Below are positions 27,745 to 38,889 of a stretch of DNA of 42,232 nt, one piece after another; the stretch's first letter is position 1, and every line of letters begins with the position of its first letter. The position numbers and the translations under genes were made by a program. The stretch is from Candidatus Aerophobota bacterium (GTDB lineage: Bacteria > Aerophobota > Aerophobia > Aerophobales > Aerophobaceae), in assembly GCA_030672545.1 (NCBI GenBank), contig DAOVGF010000031.1:1-42232 (forward strand). Reading direction: 5' to 3'. The notes below the pieces were generated by a model, which saw only the letters and a list, made by a program, of their open reading frames with translations, was not told where the DNA came from and did no database searches.

Positions 27745-28821
27745 TTGAAGCTGGATATTGAAAGATTGGAAAAAATCACAGAGAGATATGAAGAGCTGAA
27801 TGTTCTACTTGCTCAACTCCAAACATTGAAAGATCCGCGACTTCTTCAGAAATACAACCGGGAACAAAGAAATTTGCAGAATGTAGTTTCTCTGTGGCAA
27901 GAGTACCAAAAATTTAATTTAGAGAAGGAAAAAACAGAAGAACTTCTGAGAACAGAAGATGATGATGAGATCAAGGAATTAGCCAGAGAAGAGATAAAGA
28001 AACTGATGGTTAACTTAGAGAGAATAACCAGAGATTTAGTCCGCAATTTGACACCTAAAGATAAATATTCCGGACGCAGTATCATTATGGAAATAAGAGC
28101 CGGAACAGGTGGCGAGGAAGCAGCTCTATTTGCCGCGGATCTTTACAAGATGTACATTCGTTTCGCTGAGAAAAAAAAATGGAGAGTGGAAAACATTCAT
28201 TTTCGTCCCACTAAGATAGGTGGTTTCAAAGAAATTATTTTTGCCATAGACAACCAGGATGTTTTCTCCTACCTATGGTTTGAAAGTGGAGTTCACCGGG
28301 TACAGAGAGTCCCGGCAACCGAATCCAGCGGAAGGATTCATACCTCCACAGTAACGGTGGCGGTTTTGCCCGAGGCAAAGGAAATAGAAATAGAGATAAA
28401 TCCGGAGGAACTAAAAACCGAGACTTTCCATTCCCGAGGAGCAGGAGGACAACATGTTAATGTAACTGACTCAGCAGTTAGAATCACTCATCTTCCCACG
28501 GGACTGGTGGTCCAATGTCAGGATGAGCGATCCCAACATCAGAATAGGGCTAAAGCTCTACGAGTCTTACGGGCAGAATTACTGCATAAAAAAGAACGGG
28601 AACAAAAAAAAGAAATCTCGCAAAAGAGACGAACGCAAATTGGCAAAGGAGAAAGATCTGAACGTATTCGGACTTACAATTTTCCTCAAGGTCGAATAAC
28701 CGACCATCGGGTCGGTCTTACTTTATTTAATCTCGAAAAAATCCTCGAAGGAGAATTAGAATTACTAATCAACCCCCTGCGTAAATTACTCCAGGAGGAA
28801 ATAGTTGTAGTTGAAATCTAA
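27745..28821 (+). CDS. prfA: Peptide chain release factor 1
   Basis: GGQ motif FHSRGAGGQHVNVTDSAVRITHLPTGLVVQCQDERSQHQN; TTG start. Confidence 0.93.
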   Translation: MKLDIERLEKITERYEELNVLLAQLQTLKDPRLLQKYNREQRNLQNVVSLWQEYQKFNLEKEKTEELLRTEDDDEIKELAREEIKKLMVNLERITRDLVRNLTPKDKYSGRSIIMEIRAGTGGEEAALFAADLYKMYIRFAEKKKWRVENIHFRPTKIGGFKEIIFAIDNQDVFSYLWFESGVHRVQRVPATESSGRIHTSTVTVAVLPEAKEIEIEINPEELKTETFHSRGAGGQHVNVTDSAVRITHLPTGLVVQCQDERSQHQNRAKALRVLRAELLHKKEREQKKEISQKRRTQIGKGERSERIRTYNFPQGRITDHRVGLTLFNLEKILEGELELLINPLRKLLQEEIVVVEI

Positions 28822-31800
28822 TGCCTTTGACCATCTTCTTGGAGAAATAATTCAGGGAGTTTCCCCTACCTGGATTTACGGGTTGACTTCTCCGGCCAAG
28901 GCTTTTGGGGTAGCCCTGGCTCGGAGACGGAGAAAGGGGTGTTTTGTTTTTCTCTGTCAGAAATTTTCTCAAGCCGAAAATATTTATCGAGATTTGAAAA
29001 CCTTCCTTCCTCAAGAAAAACAATTGTTTCTCTGGCCCTTTTCCAGAAAGGATTCTTCAGAAGATCGTCTCAGAATTCTTTACCAAATAAAAGAGAAAAA
29101 TTCCATTTTATTGATAGCTACCCTCCAGACCTTTCTAGGTCAAGTTCCTTCTTTTCAATCACTGACCGACAACGTTTTACATATAGAGCAGGGCGGAAAA
29201 ATAGGACGGAATGGACTAAGGAATTGGCTTTCTAAGGCCGGATATGAGTTTTCACCGTTGATAGGAGAGACCGGTGACTATTCGGTAAGGGGAGGAATTG
29301 TAGATTTATACTGCCCTCTGTACCCACATCCCTGGCGAGTTGAATTCTGTGGGGAGACTATTGAATCAATCCGTGAGTTTGACTCCCAGACTCAACGCTC
29401 GATAAAACCGATGAATAAAAGAAAACAAATTATGATTTGCCCGGCTGAAGAGGAATCTCTAAGGCAACAAGGGAATACCCATTTTTCATCTCTGTTAAAC
29501 CTTTTGCCTCCGGACCCACTATTTTTCCTTGATGAGCCCTTTCTTCTGGAACAAGATGTAAGGAAGGAACTTTCCACCGTTAGAGAATCCTGGAGAGAGG
29601 TGTTGAGAAAAGAGATAGTCTTTCTTTCCACTCTTCCCCGGAATATTCCCTGGATGAAACCCAAAATAACTCTTCCGGTTAATGCGTTCTCCTTAAATTC
29701 CTATCGAGGACATCTCGGTCTTCTAATAGAAGACCTCAAGAAATGGACTCAGCAGCAACAGCGAGTAGTTATTCTATCATCTAATTCCGGACAAGCGGAT
29801 AGATTGCAGGAAATTTTGGGAGATAAGGGACTTCGAATAGGGCAAGAGGAAAATGTCAATCTACTGGAAACCGCACCGGCACTTCTAATTACTACGGGTG
29901 ATCTCAGCAGAGGATTTGTTTTTGGGGAAACGGGAAATGTTTTCGTTACCGATGAGGATATTTTTCAGCGTTACCGGGAAAGAAGAAAACGCTGGGTTGC
30001 TCTCCCCGAAGAAAAGAAAATCGCCAGATGGACGGAGCTGAAATCGGGAAACTACGTGGTTCATATTGACCATGGGATTGGAAGATTCAAAGGAGTCAAA
30101 ACTCTTCAACTGGAAGGGGAAAAAAGCGATTATTTCCAAGTTGATTATAAGGGAACAGATCGTCTTTACATACCCATTGATCAATTGGACCGTCTACACA
30201 AATATATTGGCGATACGGATCACCCACCTCCCATCCATAGTCTCGAGGGTGGTCTCTGGAGATGGACTAAAAAGCGAGCCAGAAAAGCTACCAAAGATCT
30301 GGCTGTTTCTTTGTTGAAGCACTATTCAATTCGAAAAGTTTCCTCCGGATACACCTTTGAGCCGGACAATCAGTGGCAATTAGAATTTGAGGCTTCCTTC
30401 CCCTACCAGGAAACCCCGGATCAACTGCGAGCTACTCAAGAAATAAAACAACGGATGGAAAATCCTGTCCCTATGGATCAACTGGTATGTGGAGATGCCG
30501 GCTACGGAAAAACTGAAGTGGCTATGCGAGCTAGCTTTAAGGCTGTAATGAACAATAAACAAGTTGCCGTACTCGTCCCCACTACCATCTTAGGTGAACA
30601 ACACTACCGGACCTTCAAGGAAAGAATGGTTGCCTATCCCATTAAAATAGAACTGCTCTCTCGGTTCCAGACTTCTCAAAAACAGAAAGAGATTATTCGT
30701 GACTTAAAACGAGGATTGGTAGACATTGTCATCGGAACTCATCGGCTTCTGCAAAATGATGTGGGATTCAAAACCCTGGGTTTGATTATCATCGATGAGG
30801 AACAGAAGTTTGGAGTTATCCAAAAAAAGAAATTCAGAGAATTCCATCACACAGTTGATGTCCTGAGCTTAACTGCTACCCCCATTCCTCGTTCCTTGTA
30901 TATGGCCTTGACGGGAGTCTCCGAAATGAGTGTCATCACCAGCCCCCCCGAAGAGAGACAAAATGTTCAAACCCGGGTAATCGAATACAATCAGGAAATC
31001 ATAAAAAAAGCTATCTATCAGGAATTGGCAAGAGAAGGTCAGATTTTCTATCTCCACAACCGGATTGAAACAATTTATCGGGTAACCGAGAGGGTCCAAC
31101 AACTTGTTCCTGAAGCCAATATTATCATAGCTCACGGTAGAATCTCCTCAGGTAGACTGGAAGCAATTATGAAAGATTTTCTCTTCAAAAAATACGACAT
31201 CTTGGTTTGTACTACTATTATTGAATCTGGAATTGATATGCCTAATGTAAATACCTTGATTGTGGAAAATTCCGAACAATTTGGACTGGCAGACTTATAT
31301 CAGTTAAAAGGAAGAGTAGGAAGAGGAAAAAGACAAGGATATGCTTATTTCTGCTTTAGTCACGGAAAAATGCTCACGGAAGAAGCTCAAAAAAGACTCC
31401 AAGTAATCAGACAATTTGAAGGTTCCGGAGCTGGATTTCGTATAGCTCTGCAGGATTTGCAAATCCGGGGAGCAGGTAACCTACTGGGCAAGGAACAACA
31501 CGGGCACATTTTTGCTGTGGGATTTACCTTCTATACCCAGCTTCTTTCTGAAGAAATCAAGAAACTCAAAGGAGAAAAGGTAACTCCCTCCTTCCCGGTA
31601 AATCTGGATCTCAAGGTTGAAGCCAGACTTCCTCAATCTTACGTTCCTTACTTAGAGCAACGTTTTGCTATTTATGCTCAAATTGGAAAAATAAAGACTG
31701 AAAGAGAAGTATGGGAGCTAAAAGAAGAGCTCAGAGATAGGTACGGGCCACTCCCCCACCAGGCAAGAAATCTCCTTGATTGTTTGAGGATAAAACTGAT

Positions 31801-32041
31801 AGCCAGGGAGTTAGGGATAGTCTCTTTAGCTAAGAAAGAGGACAAAATATGGCTTAGTTTTTCACCCTTTCATCTTCTTACAGCAGAAAGAAAAAGAACG
31901 ATTGAAGAAAAGCTTTTTGACCAAATGACAACTTTACCTTTGGACGAAAAAAATTTGATTTTAAAGGTAAAATATAAAGAGGGGAAATTCCTGATTTATT
32001 TGAGGCAAATTTTACAAAAATACAAAAATGTGTTATCATAA
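28811..32041 (+). CDS. mfd: Transcription-repair coupling factor
   Basis: GDAGYGKTEVAMRASF, IIDEEQKFGV, LTATPIPRSLYMAL, LKGRVGRGKRQGYAYF, ALQDLQIRGAGNLLGKEQHG; 1076 aa; start uncertain. Confidence 0.97.
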   Translation: MKSNAFDHLLGEIIQGVSPTWIYGLTSPAKAFGVALARRRRKGCFVFLCQKFSQAENIYRDLKTFLPQEKQLFLWPFSRKDSSEDRLRILYQIKEKNSILLIATLQTFLGQVPSFQSLTDNVLHIEQGGKIGRNGLRNWLSKAGYEFSPLIGETGDYSVRGGIVDLYCPLYPHPWRVEFCGETIESIREFDSQTQRSIKPMNKRKQIMICPAEEESLRQQGNTHFSSLLNLLPPDPLFFLDEPFLLEQDVRKELSTVRESWREVLRKEIVFLSTLPRNIPWMKPKITLPVNAFSLNSYRGHLGLLIEDLKKWTQQQQRVVILSSNSGQADRLQEILGDKGLRIGQEENVNLLETAPALLITTGDLSRGFVFGETGNVFVTDEDIFQRYRERRKRWVALPEEKKIARWTELKSGNYVVHIDHGIGRFKGVKTLQLEGEKSDYFQVDYKGTDRLYIPIDQLDRLHKYIGDTDHPPPIHSLEGGLWRWTKKRARKATKDLAVSLLKHYSIRKVSSGYTFEPDNQWQLEFEASFPYQETPDQLRATQEIKQRMENPVPMDQLVCGDAGYGKTEVAMRASFKAVMNNKQVAVLVPTTILGEQHYRTFKERMVAYPIKIELLSRFQTSQKQKEIIRDLKRGLVDIVIGTHRLLQNDVGFKTLGLIIIDEEQKFGVIQKKKFREFHHTVDVLSLTATPIPRSLYMALTGVSEMSVITSPPEERQNVQTRVIEYNQEIIKKAIYQELAREGQIFYLHNRIETIYRVTERVQQLVPEANIIIAHGRISSGRLEAIMKDFLFKKYDILVCTTIIESGIDMPNVNTLIVENSEQFGLADLYQLKGRVGRGKRQGYAYFCFSHGKMLTEEAQKRLQVIRQFEGSGAGFRIALQDLQIRGAGNLLGKEQHGHIFAVGFTFYTQLLSEEIKKLKGEKVTPSFPVNLDLKVEARLPQSYVPYLEQRFAIYAQIGKIKTEREVWELKEELRDRYGPLPHQARNLLDCLRIKLIARELGIVSLAKKEDKIWLSFSPFHLLTAERKRTIEEKLFDQMTTLPLDEKNLILKVKYKEGKFLIYLRQILQKYKNVLS

Positions 32042-32047
32042 AAAGCT

Positions 32048-33097
32048 ATGAAGCAAGAGTTTTTCGATACTCGGACAGAAAAAAGGAAGATTTCTGGTAA
32101 TTCTTTAGCCGGATTAAGAAAATGGATTCTCCTTATTGCCGTGGGTTTTTTATTCGGGCAAATAGGACCAATGGCTAAAGCTGAAGAAATCTTAATAGAT
32201 GAAATTGTAGCTGTAGTTAACGACCAAGCAATTACCATCAGTGATTTAAAGAAAGAAATTAACCTAATTAAGAAAGAATGGAGAACCAGTAATTTATCGC
32301 CCAGCCAGGTCCTCCAGCGACTTATTGATGATAAGATTATCCAGCAAGAGGCCGAAAAGCGAGGTCTGAAAGTTACCAAGGAAGAGGTTGATGCACTCAT
32401 AGTTCAACTCCAGGGTGATTTATCAAAAGAGGAATTCTCCTGGACTTTAAAGGAGAAGGGACTAAGTGCAGGAGATTTTCGAGAACGACTGAAACACAGA
32501 ATCATCCGTGATAAACTATTTTCTCAGAAGTTAGAGGAAATAGATGACTACAAAACAAAAGTTTCCCCTGAGGCAGTATCAAAGTTTTGCACCGTTATAA
32601 GAAATTATCTGCGAGGAGCTGACAATGCCTCAGCCGAGGTTATCCAATTTTACGAAATTTATAAAGAGAAGTTAAGTCAGACCGAAAGAGTAGAAATTGC
32701 TCAAATTGTAGTCGGAAGTGAGGAAACGGCCGAGAAAATTCTCCAACGATTGAAAGCAGGAGAGAGTTTTTCTACCTTAGCTAAGACCTTTTCTGTCGAC
32801 TCAAACGCCAAGAAAGGAGGTGATTTAGGCTGGTTTGATCCTCGGCAAATTCAACCCCTTCTACGACAGCAAATTGTCTCTCTTGAGAAAAACGGAGTCA
32901 GCAGCGTTTTACCTATACAGAAAGGTTATTTCCGCATACTCAAGTTATTAGACGAAAAACAACTTCGTTGTCAAGACTGGGAAAAGGAAATCGTTGATTT
33001 TCTTCAGAGGAAAAAACTAGAAGACAACCTTGACCAATGGCTGGAGCAATTAAGAAAAAGTGCGGAAATTACCATTAGGCCGATAAATATAGGATAA
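32048..33097 (+). CDS. SurA/PpiC-type peptidylprolyl isomerase
   Basis: N-terminal membrane/signal segment; EIVAVVNDQAITISDLKKEI; parvulin domain FSVDSNAKKGGDLGWFDPRQI. Confidence 0.88.
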   Translation: MKQEFFDTRTEKRKISGNSLAGLRKWILLIAVGFLFGQIGPMAKAEEILIDEIVAVVNDQAITISDLKKEINLIKKEWRTSNLSPSQVLQRLIDDKIIQQEAEKRGLKVTKEEVDALIVQLQGDLSKEEFSWTLKEKGLSAGDFRERLKHRIIRDKLFSQKLEEIDDYKTKVSPEAVSKFCTVIRNYLRGADNASAEVIQFYEIYKEKLSQTERVEIAQIVVGSEETAEKILQRLKAGESFSTLAKTFSVDSNAKKGGDLGWFDPRQIQPLLRQQIVSLEKNGVSSVLPIQKGYFRILKLLDEKQLRCQDWEKEIVDFLQRKKLEDNLDQWLEQLRKSAEITIRPINIG

Positions 33098-33103
33098 AAT
33101 GCC

Positions 33104-34381
33104 GTGAGTAAATTTATCATTCAAGGGGGAAGGCGTCTAGAAGGAAAAGTGAGTATAAGCGGGGCAAAAAATTCCGCTCTTCCAATAATGGCCGCCTGTT
33201 TATTAACCGAGGAAGAATGTTCGTTAAAAAATATCCCCAATCTCAGTGATATCGGGATAATGGGGCAAACCTTGGAAGAATTGGGTACCCGAGTAAGAAG
33301 AGTGAAGGGAAAACTCTTCATTAATGCCGTCAATGTTTCCCAATTTGAAGCTCCTTATGATCTGGTCAGAAAAATGCGAGCTTCAATTTTGGTGCTGGGA
33401 CCATTGCTGGCTAGAGTACGGCGGGCCCGCGTTGCTTTTCCCGGAGGATGTAGCATAGGAAGAAGACCGATCAACTTACATCTCGAGGGATTGAGTAAAA
33501 TGGGAGCTCGAATGAGAGTAAAACGGGGATACGTGGAGGCAACAGCACCAACAGGCCTGCAGGGCGCCAATATATGTCTGGATTTTCCCAGTGTGGGAGC
33601 TACGGAAAATCTCATATTAGCTGCTTGTTTGGCCAAAGGAACTACGGTAATCGAAAATGCCTCTTGTACTCCTGAGGTAGTCGATTTAGCCAGGTTTCTG
33701 GGAAAAATGGGAACGCAAATTGAAGGAGAAGGAACTGACTTAATTAAGATTAAGGGCTCTAAAAGTCTATCCGGGGTTTCTTATTCCATTATTCCTGATC
33801 GAATTGAAACAGGAACATTGATCTTAGCTGCTGCTATAACCCGGGGAGAAATTACGCTGGAAAAAGTAAAGCCCAATCATTCAAAAGCCCTGTTCAGTAA
33901 ATTAAGAGAAATGGGTATTATGATTGAAACATCTGCGGATGAGATAATGGTTAGTTATCGAGGGCCCTTTGATCCGGTGAGGATTAAAACTTTGCCTTAT
34001 CCGGGTTTCCCTACAGATCTTCAACCCCAGTTGACCGCCCTGGCCTGTTTAGCCCAGGGAACAAGTACCATAACTGAGACAATATTTGAAAATAGGTTCG
34101 CTCACCTGGCCGAGTTACGAAGAATGGGTGCTCAGATTGAAGAAATAGGAAGGGGAATAATTGTCAAAGGGATTCCTTTTCTCTGGGGTTGTCCGGTGTC
34201 GGTTTCGGATATCCGAGGGGGTGCAGCACTGGTTCTGGCTGGATTAGCCGCCAGGGGTGAAACAGAGCTTATCGGAGTCAGCCACATTGATAGAGGATAC
34301 GAAGAATTAGAAAAAAAACTATCTCAATTGGGAGCCAAAATAGTTAGACTCGAGGAAAATAATGTTCACCTCAGCCCGTAG
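33104..34381 (+). CDS. murA: UDP-N-acetylglucosamine 1-carboxyvinyltransferase
   Basis: ISGAKNSALPIMAACLL, RKMRASILVLGPLLAR, FPGGCSIGRRPINLHL, YPGFPTDLQPQ; GTG start. Confidence 0.97.
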   Translation: MSKFIIQGGRRLEGKVSISGAKNSALPIMAACLLTEEECSLKNIPNLSDIGIMGQTLEELGTRVRRVKGKLFINAVNVSQFEAPYDLVRKMRASILVLGPLLARVRRARVAFPGGCSIGRRPINLHLEGLSKMGARMRVKRGYVEATAPTGLQGANICLDFPSVGATENLILAACLAKGTTVIENASCTPEVVDLARFLGKMGTQIEGEGTDLIKIKGSKSLSGVSYSIIPDRIETGTLILAAAITRGEITLEKVKPNHSKALFSKLREMGIMIETSADEIMVSYRGPFDPVRIKTLPYPGFPTDLQPQLTALACLAQGTSTITETIFENRFAHLAELRRMGAQIEEIGRGIIVKGIPFLWGCPVSVSDIRGGAALVLAGLAARGETELIGVSHIDRGYEELEKKLSQLGAKIVRLEENNVHLSP

Positions 34382-35369
34382 AATTGGTATAGACCTGGGA
34401 ACTACCAGTATTATCATTTATGTCGAGGGACAAGGAGTAGTCTCTAATGAACCTTCTGTGGTAGCTATGGACAATTCCTCCGGCAAAATCTTGGCTATCG
34501 GAGAAGAAGCCCGGGAAATGTTGGGCCGAACTCCGGGAAGTATTGTGGCTATTCGACCAATGAAAGACGGAGTCATTGCTGATTATGAAATTGTGGAACA
34601 AATTCTCAGTTACTATATAAGAAAAATATGTGGCCGGTGGTTCCTTTTCCCTCCTTATCTAATGATTTGCATACCTACGGGAGGAACTTCTGTAGAAAAA
34701 AGGGCGGTAATAAACGCGGCTATCCGGGCCGGAGCGAAAAGAGAGAAACTTTCTTTAATTGAAGAACCGAGAGCCGCCGCTATTGGAGCGAACCTGGATA
34801 TTATGAAGCCACAAGGTAATATGATTATAGATATAGGTGGAGGAACAACAGATATAGCCGTGATTTCACTTGGTGAGATCGTAACCGGTGTCTCTTTGCG
34901 GGTGGGAGGAAACAAAATGGATGAGGTTTGTGCTCGGTACATGAGGAAACAACATAATGTTGCCTTAGGAGAAATCACCGTTGAGTTGATGAAAAAGAAA
35001 ATAGGTTACGCCATCAATCCTCCCGCCGACGAGAAAATGAAAGTCAAAGGAAGAGATTTAACTACCGGTTTACCTAAGGAAGTGGATATCAGTGCTGTGG
35101 AAATATGTCGAATATTATCTGAACCCCTCTCGCAAATAGTCGACGGAATCAAAACAGTTCTCCAAAAAACTCCTCCGGAACTGGCGGCTGACATTATGGA
35201 GAGAAAAATTGTTCTTACCGGAGGAGGAAGTCTCTTGAAAAACTTTGGTCTCTTGGTTAAAGAAGCTACGGGTATTCCCGCCCATTTAGCCGAAGATCCT
35301 GTTTCCTGTGTGGCTATTGGTACCGGCAGAGCCCTTAAGTCTATAGACTTTGTAGGAAAGACACATTAA
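34362..35369 (+). CDS. mreB: Rod shape-determining protein MreB/Mbl
   Basis: RIGIDLGTTSIIIYV, IDIGGGTTDIAVISLGEIV, VLTGGGSLLKN. Confidence 0.97.
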   Translation: MFTSARRIGIDLGTTSIIIYVEGQGVVSNEPSVVAMDNSSGKILAIGEEAREMLGRTPGSIVAIRPMKDGVIADYEIVEQILSYYIRKICGRWFLFPPYLMICIPTGGTSVEKRAVINAAIRAGAKREKLSLIEEPRAAAIGANLDIMKPQGNMIIDIGGGTTDIAVISLGEIVTGVSLRVGGNKMDEVCARYMRKQHNVALGEITVELMKKKIGYAINPPADEKMKVKGRDLTTGLPKEVDISAVEICRILSEPLSQIVDGIKTVLQKTPPELAADIMERKIVLTGGGSLLKNFGLLVKEATGIPAHLAEDPVSCVAIGTGRALKSIDFVGKTH

Positions 35370-36739
35370 TGGAAAAAACGAGATTTGTTTGTCAAAGTTG
35401 TGGTTATGTTTCTTTGAAGTGGCTGGGACGTTGTCCGGAATGTGGTAATTGGGAGAGTCTTTGCGAAGAAAGAATCAAGCCCTTTCGGGCTACCGTTAAT
35501 CATAGTCCATCTTCTTTTCCTCCTCAGACGGTGAATGAGATCTCTATTAGTGATCAGAAAAGATACCGGACTAACATTGGTGAATTTGACCGCATTTTGG
35601 GAGGCGGAATTGTTCCTGGCTCTCTCATCCTAGTGGGTGGAGAGCCAGGAATTGGAAAATCCACTCTCCTACTGGATGTGGGAAATAAGCTGAGTAGTCA
35701 GGGACATTCTGTTCTGTATATCTCGGGAGAGGAGTCAGCACAGCAAACAAAGCTCCGAGCAGTTCGTCTGGACATAAACTCTCCTAATTTGTTGATATTA
35801 GCTGAGACCAATCTTTCCCTTATTTCGGAACAAATCGAGAAAATTCAACCTGAAGTGGTAATCGTTGATTCCATCCAATCTGTTTATCTGGAAGAGTTAG
35901 GCTCAACACCCGGTTCTATTTCCCAAATTAGAGAATCGACTACCCACCTTATGAGAATAGCCAAGAGTAAAGGTATAACTATTTTCCTGATTGGACATGT
36001 GACTAAGAGGGGTGTCTTAGCTGGACCACGTATCCTCGAACATATGGTAGATACAGTACTTTATTTCGAAACAAGCAGTGACTACCAATATCGAATTTTG
36101 AGAACCACTAAGAACCGTTTTGGACCAACTTCGGAGATAGGCATCTTTATGATGAGAGAGAATGGTCTGGAGGAAGTTCTCGATTCTTCAAAATTCTTTC
36201 TCCATACTTCTCTTCATAATTCACCAACCCCTGGAACAGTGGTGATGCCCACCATGGAAGGTTCTCGCCCTTTCTTAGTGGAGATTCAAGCCCTGGTTAC
36301 CGTTTCTAATCTAAATTTACCTCGAAGAATTAGTCAGGGAATTGAACATAACAGGCTCTGTTTACTGTTGGCTGTTCTGGAAAAGCAGGGGAAAATCCCC
36401 TTTTATAACCGCGATGTTTTTCTCAACGTAGCGGGAGGAATCCGCATAAATGACCCAGCCTGTGATTTACCTATTATCCTGGCGATTGTCTCCAGTTTGT
36501 GGGAGCGACCTATCCAGAAAGGACTGGTAGCAATTGGAGAAGTAGGGTTAGGCGGGGAAATCAGGCCAGTGGCTTTTATGGAAAAAAGAATAAAAGAGGC
36601 AGTTAAACTTGGATATAGTAGATGTTTAACCTTTCCTTCCTATTCGAAGAGCATCAAAAATCCCGGTAAAATAAGGATAATAGGGATACCTGGGGTTGGG
36701 GAGGCTATCAAAAACGGACTTAGGGAAAAGGTAAGTTGA
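35369..36739 (+). CDS. radA: DNA repair protein RadA
   Basis: CQSCGYVSLKWLGRCPECGNWES zinc finger, GGEPGIGKSTLL, KNRFGPTSEIGIF, Lon-like C-terminus. Confidence 0.97.
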   Translation: MEKTRFVCQSCGYVSLKWLGRCPECGNWESLCEERIKPFRATVNHSPSSFPPQTVNEISISDQKRYRTNIGEFDRILGGGIVPGSLILVGGEPGIGKSTLLLDVGNKLSSQGHSVLYISGEESAQQTKLRAVRLDINSPNLLILAETNLSLISEQIEKIQPEVVIVDSIQSVYLEELGSTPGSISQIRESTTHLMRIAKSKGITIFLIGHVTKRGVLAGPRILEHMVDTVLYFETSSDYQYRILRTTKNRFGPTSEIGIFMMRENGLEEVLDSSKFFLHTSLHNSPTPGTVVMPTMEGSRPFLVEIQALVTVSNLNLPRRISQGIEHNRLCLLLAVLEKQGKIPFYNRDVFLNVAGGIRINDPACDLPIILAIVSSLWERPIQKGLVAIGEVGLGGEIRPVAFMEKRIKEAVKLGYSRCLTFPSYSKSIKNPGKIRIIGIPGVGEAIKNGLREKVS

Positions 36740-37803
36740 CCGAAAAAGTATCTCAGTTGGAAGGGGAACTTCTGGAATTACTTAAGTTGGTGGCACCGGG
36801 AACTTCTTTAAGACAGGGATTGGAAATAATTCTGCAGGCTGGAACGGGAGGTCTCATTGTAGTAGGAGATAGTCAAAAAAATTTTAATTTAGTTGATGGT
36901 GGATTTAAACTTGATTGTTCTCTTACTCCTATGACCTTAGCAGAATTAGCTAAAATGGACGGAGCGATTATTCTATCGCGGGGTGCAGTAAGAATCTTAA
37001 GAGCTAATGCTCAACTTATCCCTGATTATCTTATTCCCTCCGATGAAAGAGGAACCCGTCACAGAACAGCCGAACGAATGGCTAAACAGACAGGGTCTCT
37101 GGTCATAGCTATTTCTGAACTGCGAAACATCATTACTCTCTACAAAGGTCAAATAAAGTATGTTTTAAGAAGGCCCCCCGAACTTATCAGTAGAGCAAAC
37201 CAAGCTATTCAGACTTTGGAGAAATATCGGGTGGCCTTTGACATAGTATTAAACGAGCTGGAAATCCAGGAATTCGAGGACGACGTCCAATTATTCAACG
37301 TGGTTAGAGTAGTTCAAAAGGGTGAACAAATAAAAAGAGTAAAAGACGAAATTGACCGATATATTGTAGAGTTAGGGGAAGAGGCCAGACTTATTGAGAT
37401 GCAGTTGAAGGAAGTGGTCGAGAATACCTTAACCGATCACCGGCTAGTCATAAAGGATTATGTCAAAGAAAAAGACGAAAATGCATCGGCTAAATTGAAT
37501 GCTCTTGACTCCAATGCATTGTTGGAGCCGACTTCAATTACGGGAGTATTAGGATACGGGATAAAACCAGAATATCTCGATCTTTCCGTTTCACCCCGGG
37601 GTTACCGGGTTCTATCGAAAATTCCCCGTTTTCCTGCCGTAGTAGTGGAAAATTTAATAAAAGCTTTTGATGATTTACCCTCAATCATCAACGCCAACAT
37701 CAATGATTTGATTACCATAAACGAAGTGGGGGAAAAAAGAGCTAATTCCATTAAAAGAGAATTAGAAAGACTAAGAGACCGGGCCCTGTTACGAAAATAC
37801 TAA
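36736..37803 (+). CDS. disA: Diadenylate cyclase DisA
   Basis: MDGAIILS (DGA) and SDERGTRHRTAERMAKQT; C-terminal HhH; TTG start overlapping radA stop. Confidence 0.95.
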   Translation: MTEKVSQLEGELLELLKLVAPGTSLRQGLEIILQAGTGGLIVVGDSQKNFNLVDGGFKLDCSLTPMTLAELAKMDGAIILSRGAVRILRANAQLIPDYLIPSDERGTRHRTAERMAKQTGSLVIAISELRNIITLYKGQIKYVLRRPPELISRANQAIQTLEKYRVAFDIVLNELEIQEFEDDVQLFNVVRVVQKGEQIKRVKDEIDRYIVELGEEARLIEMQLKEVVENTLTDHRLVIKDYVKEKDENASAKLNALDSNALLEPTSITGVLGYGIKPEYLDLSVSPRGYRVLSKIPRFPAVVVENLIKAFDDLPSIINANINDLITINEVGEKRANSIKRELERLRDRALLRKY

Positions 37804-37845
37804 TTAGCCCGGTTCTCACTGAAACACACAGGAGAAAAACAATTA

Positions 37846-38889
37846 ATGAAAATAGAACAATTTCGGTTAAGAATACTATTTGTTATCTTGGTGGGAGCGG
37901 TTTGTTTTGCCGTGGCTTCCAACCTAAATATAGATCCCTGGAAGCCGACTTTGATCGGCGGGTGGCTGGCCACTATCATTTTAGTGATTGAAGCAGGGCT
38001 CAGTCGAGTTTCCATAAAAAAGCTAATAGCGGCAGCAATAGGTCTGGGAGCGGGGGTAGTTATAGCCAACATAGTGAGCTATCCTCTTTTGCTAATTGAC
38101 CAGTTCAAATCTTCAGCACCTCTCATTCTTTTAGTAATCAATGCTTTAGCTGCTTCGATTGGTCTGACGGTAGCTCTCAACCGCGAAGAGGAGTTATTTG
38201 ATTTAATTTTCCGCATCGTAGGAAAAAAAGGCCGGATGGGCAAAGGAGAGGACTATAAGATTCTGGATACTTCTGTCATCATCGACGGAAGAATAGCTGA
38301 ACTCTGTGAGACCGGATTTATTGAAGGTACTCTGGTTATTCCTCATTTTGTTCTTAATGAGCTCCAACAAATTGCTGATTCTTCCTCTTCCACCAAGAGA
38401 GTTCGAGGCAAGAGAGGTTTGGATATGGTCAATAGACTGCAGAATCAGGATAACATTTCCGTAATGATCACTGATCAAGATTTCCCTCAGATTCTTGAAG
38501 TAGACACAAAATTGCTCCAATTAGCTAAAAATATGGATGCCAAAATAGTCACTAACGATCATAATTTGAAAAAAGTAGCCAAAATTCAGGAGGTTCCTGT
38601 CTTAAATATCAACGAGTTGGCCACCTCTTTGAAACCTGTTCTTCTCCCGGGGGAGAACCTGAGTATTAATATCTTGAAAGCGGGGGAGAATCCCAACCAG
38701 GGGGTGGCTTATCTGGAAGATGGTACTATGGTAATAGTGGAGGGTGGCAAAAGATACATAAGTAAAGAAATAGACGTAACCGTAACCTCCGTTCTTCAGA
38801 CTACCACGGGCAAGATGATCTTTACTGAGGTAAAAAAGGAAGAAAACGAAAGAGAAAAAAAAAGGAAAAACAGAGGCAGAATTAAGTGA
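37846..38889 (+). CDS. PIN/TRAM domain membrane protein (YacL-like)
   Basis: N-terminal TM helices; ILDTSVIIDGRIAELCETGFIEGTLVIPHFVLNELQ; C-terminal TRAM segment GVAYLEDGTMVIVEGGKRYI. Confidence 0.93.
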   Translation: MKIEQFRLRILFVILVGAVCFAVASNLNIDPWKPTLIGGWLATIILVIEAGLSRVSIKKLIAAAIGLGAGVVIANIVSYPLLLIDQFKSSAPLILLVINALAASIGLTVALNREEELFDLIFRIVGKKGRMGKGEDYKILDTSVIIDGRIAELCETGFIEGTLVIPHFVLNELQQIADSSSSTKRVRGKRGLDMVNRLQNQDNISVMITDQDFPQILEVDTKLLQLAKNMDAKIVTNDHNLKKVAKIQEVPVLNINELATSLKPVLLPGENLSINILKAGENPNQGVAYLEDGTMVIVEGGKRYISKEIDVTVTSVLQTTTGKMIFTEVKKEENEREKKRKNRGRIK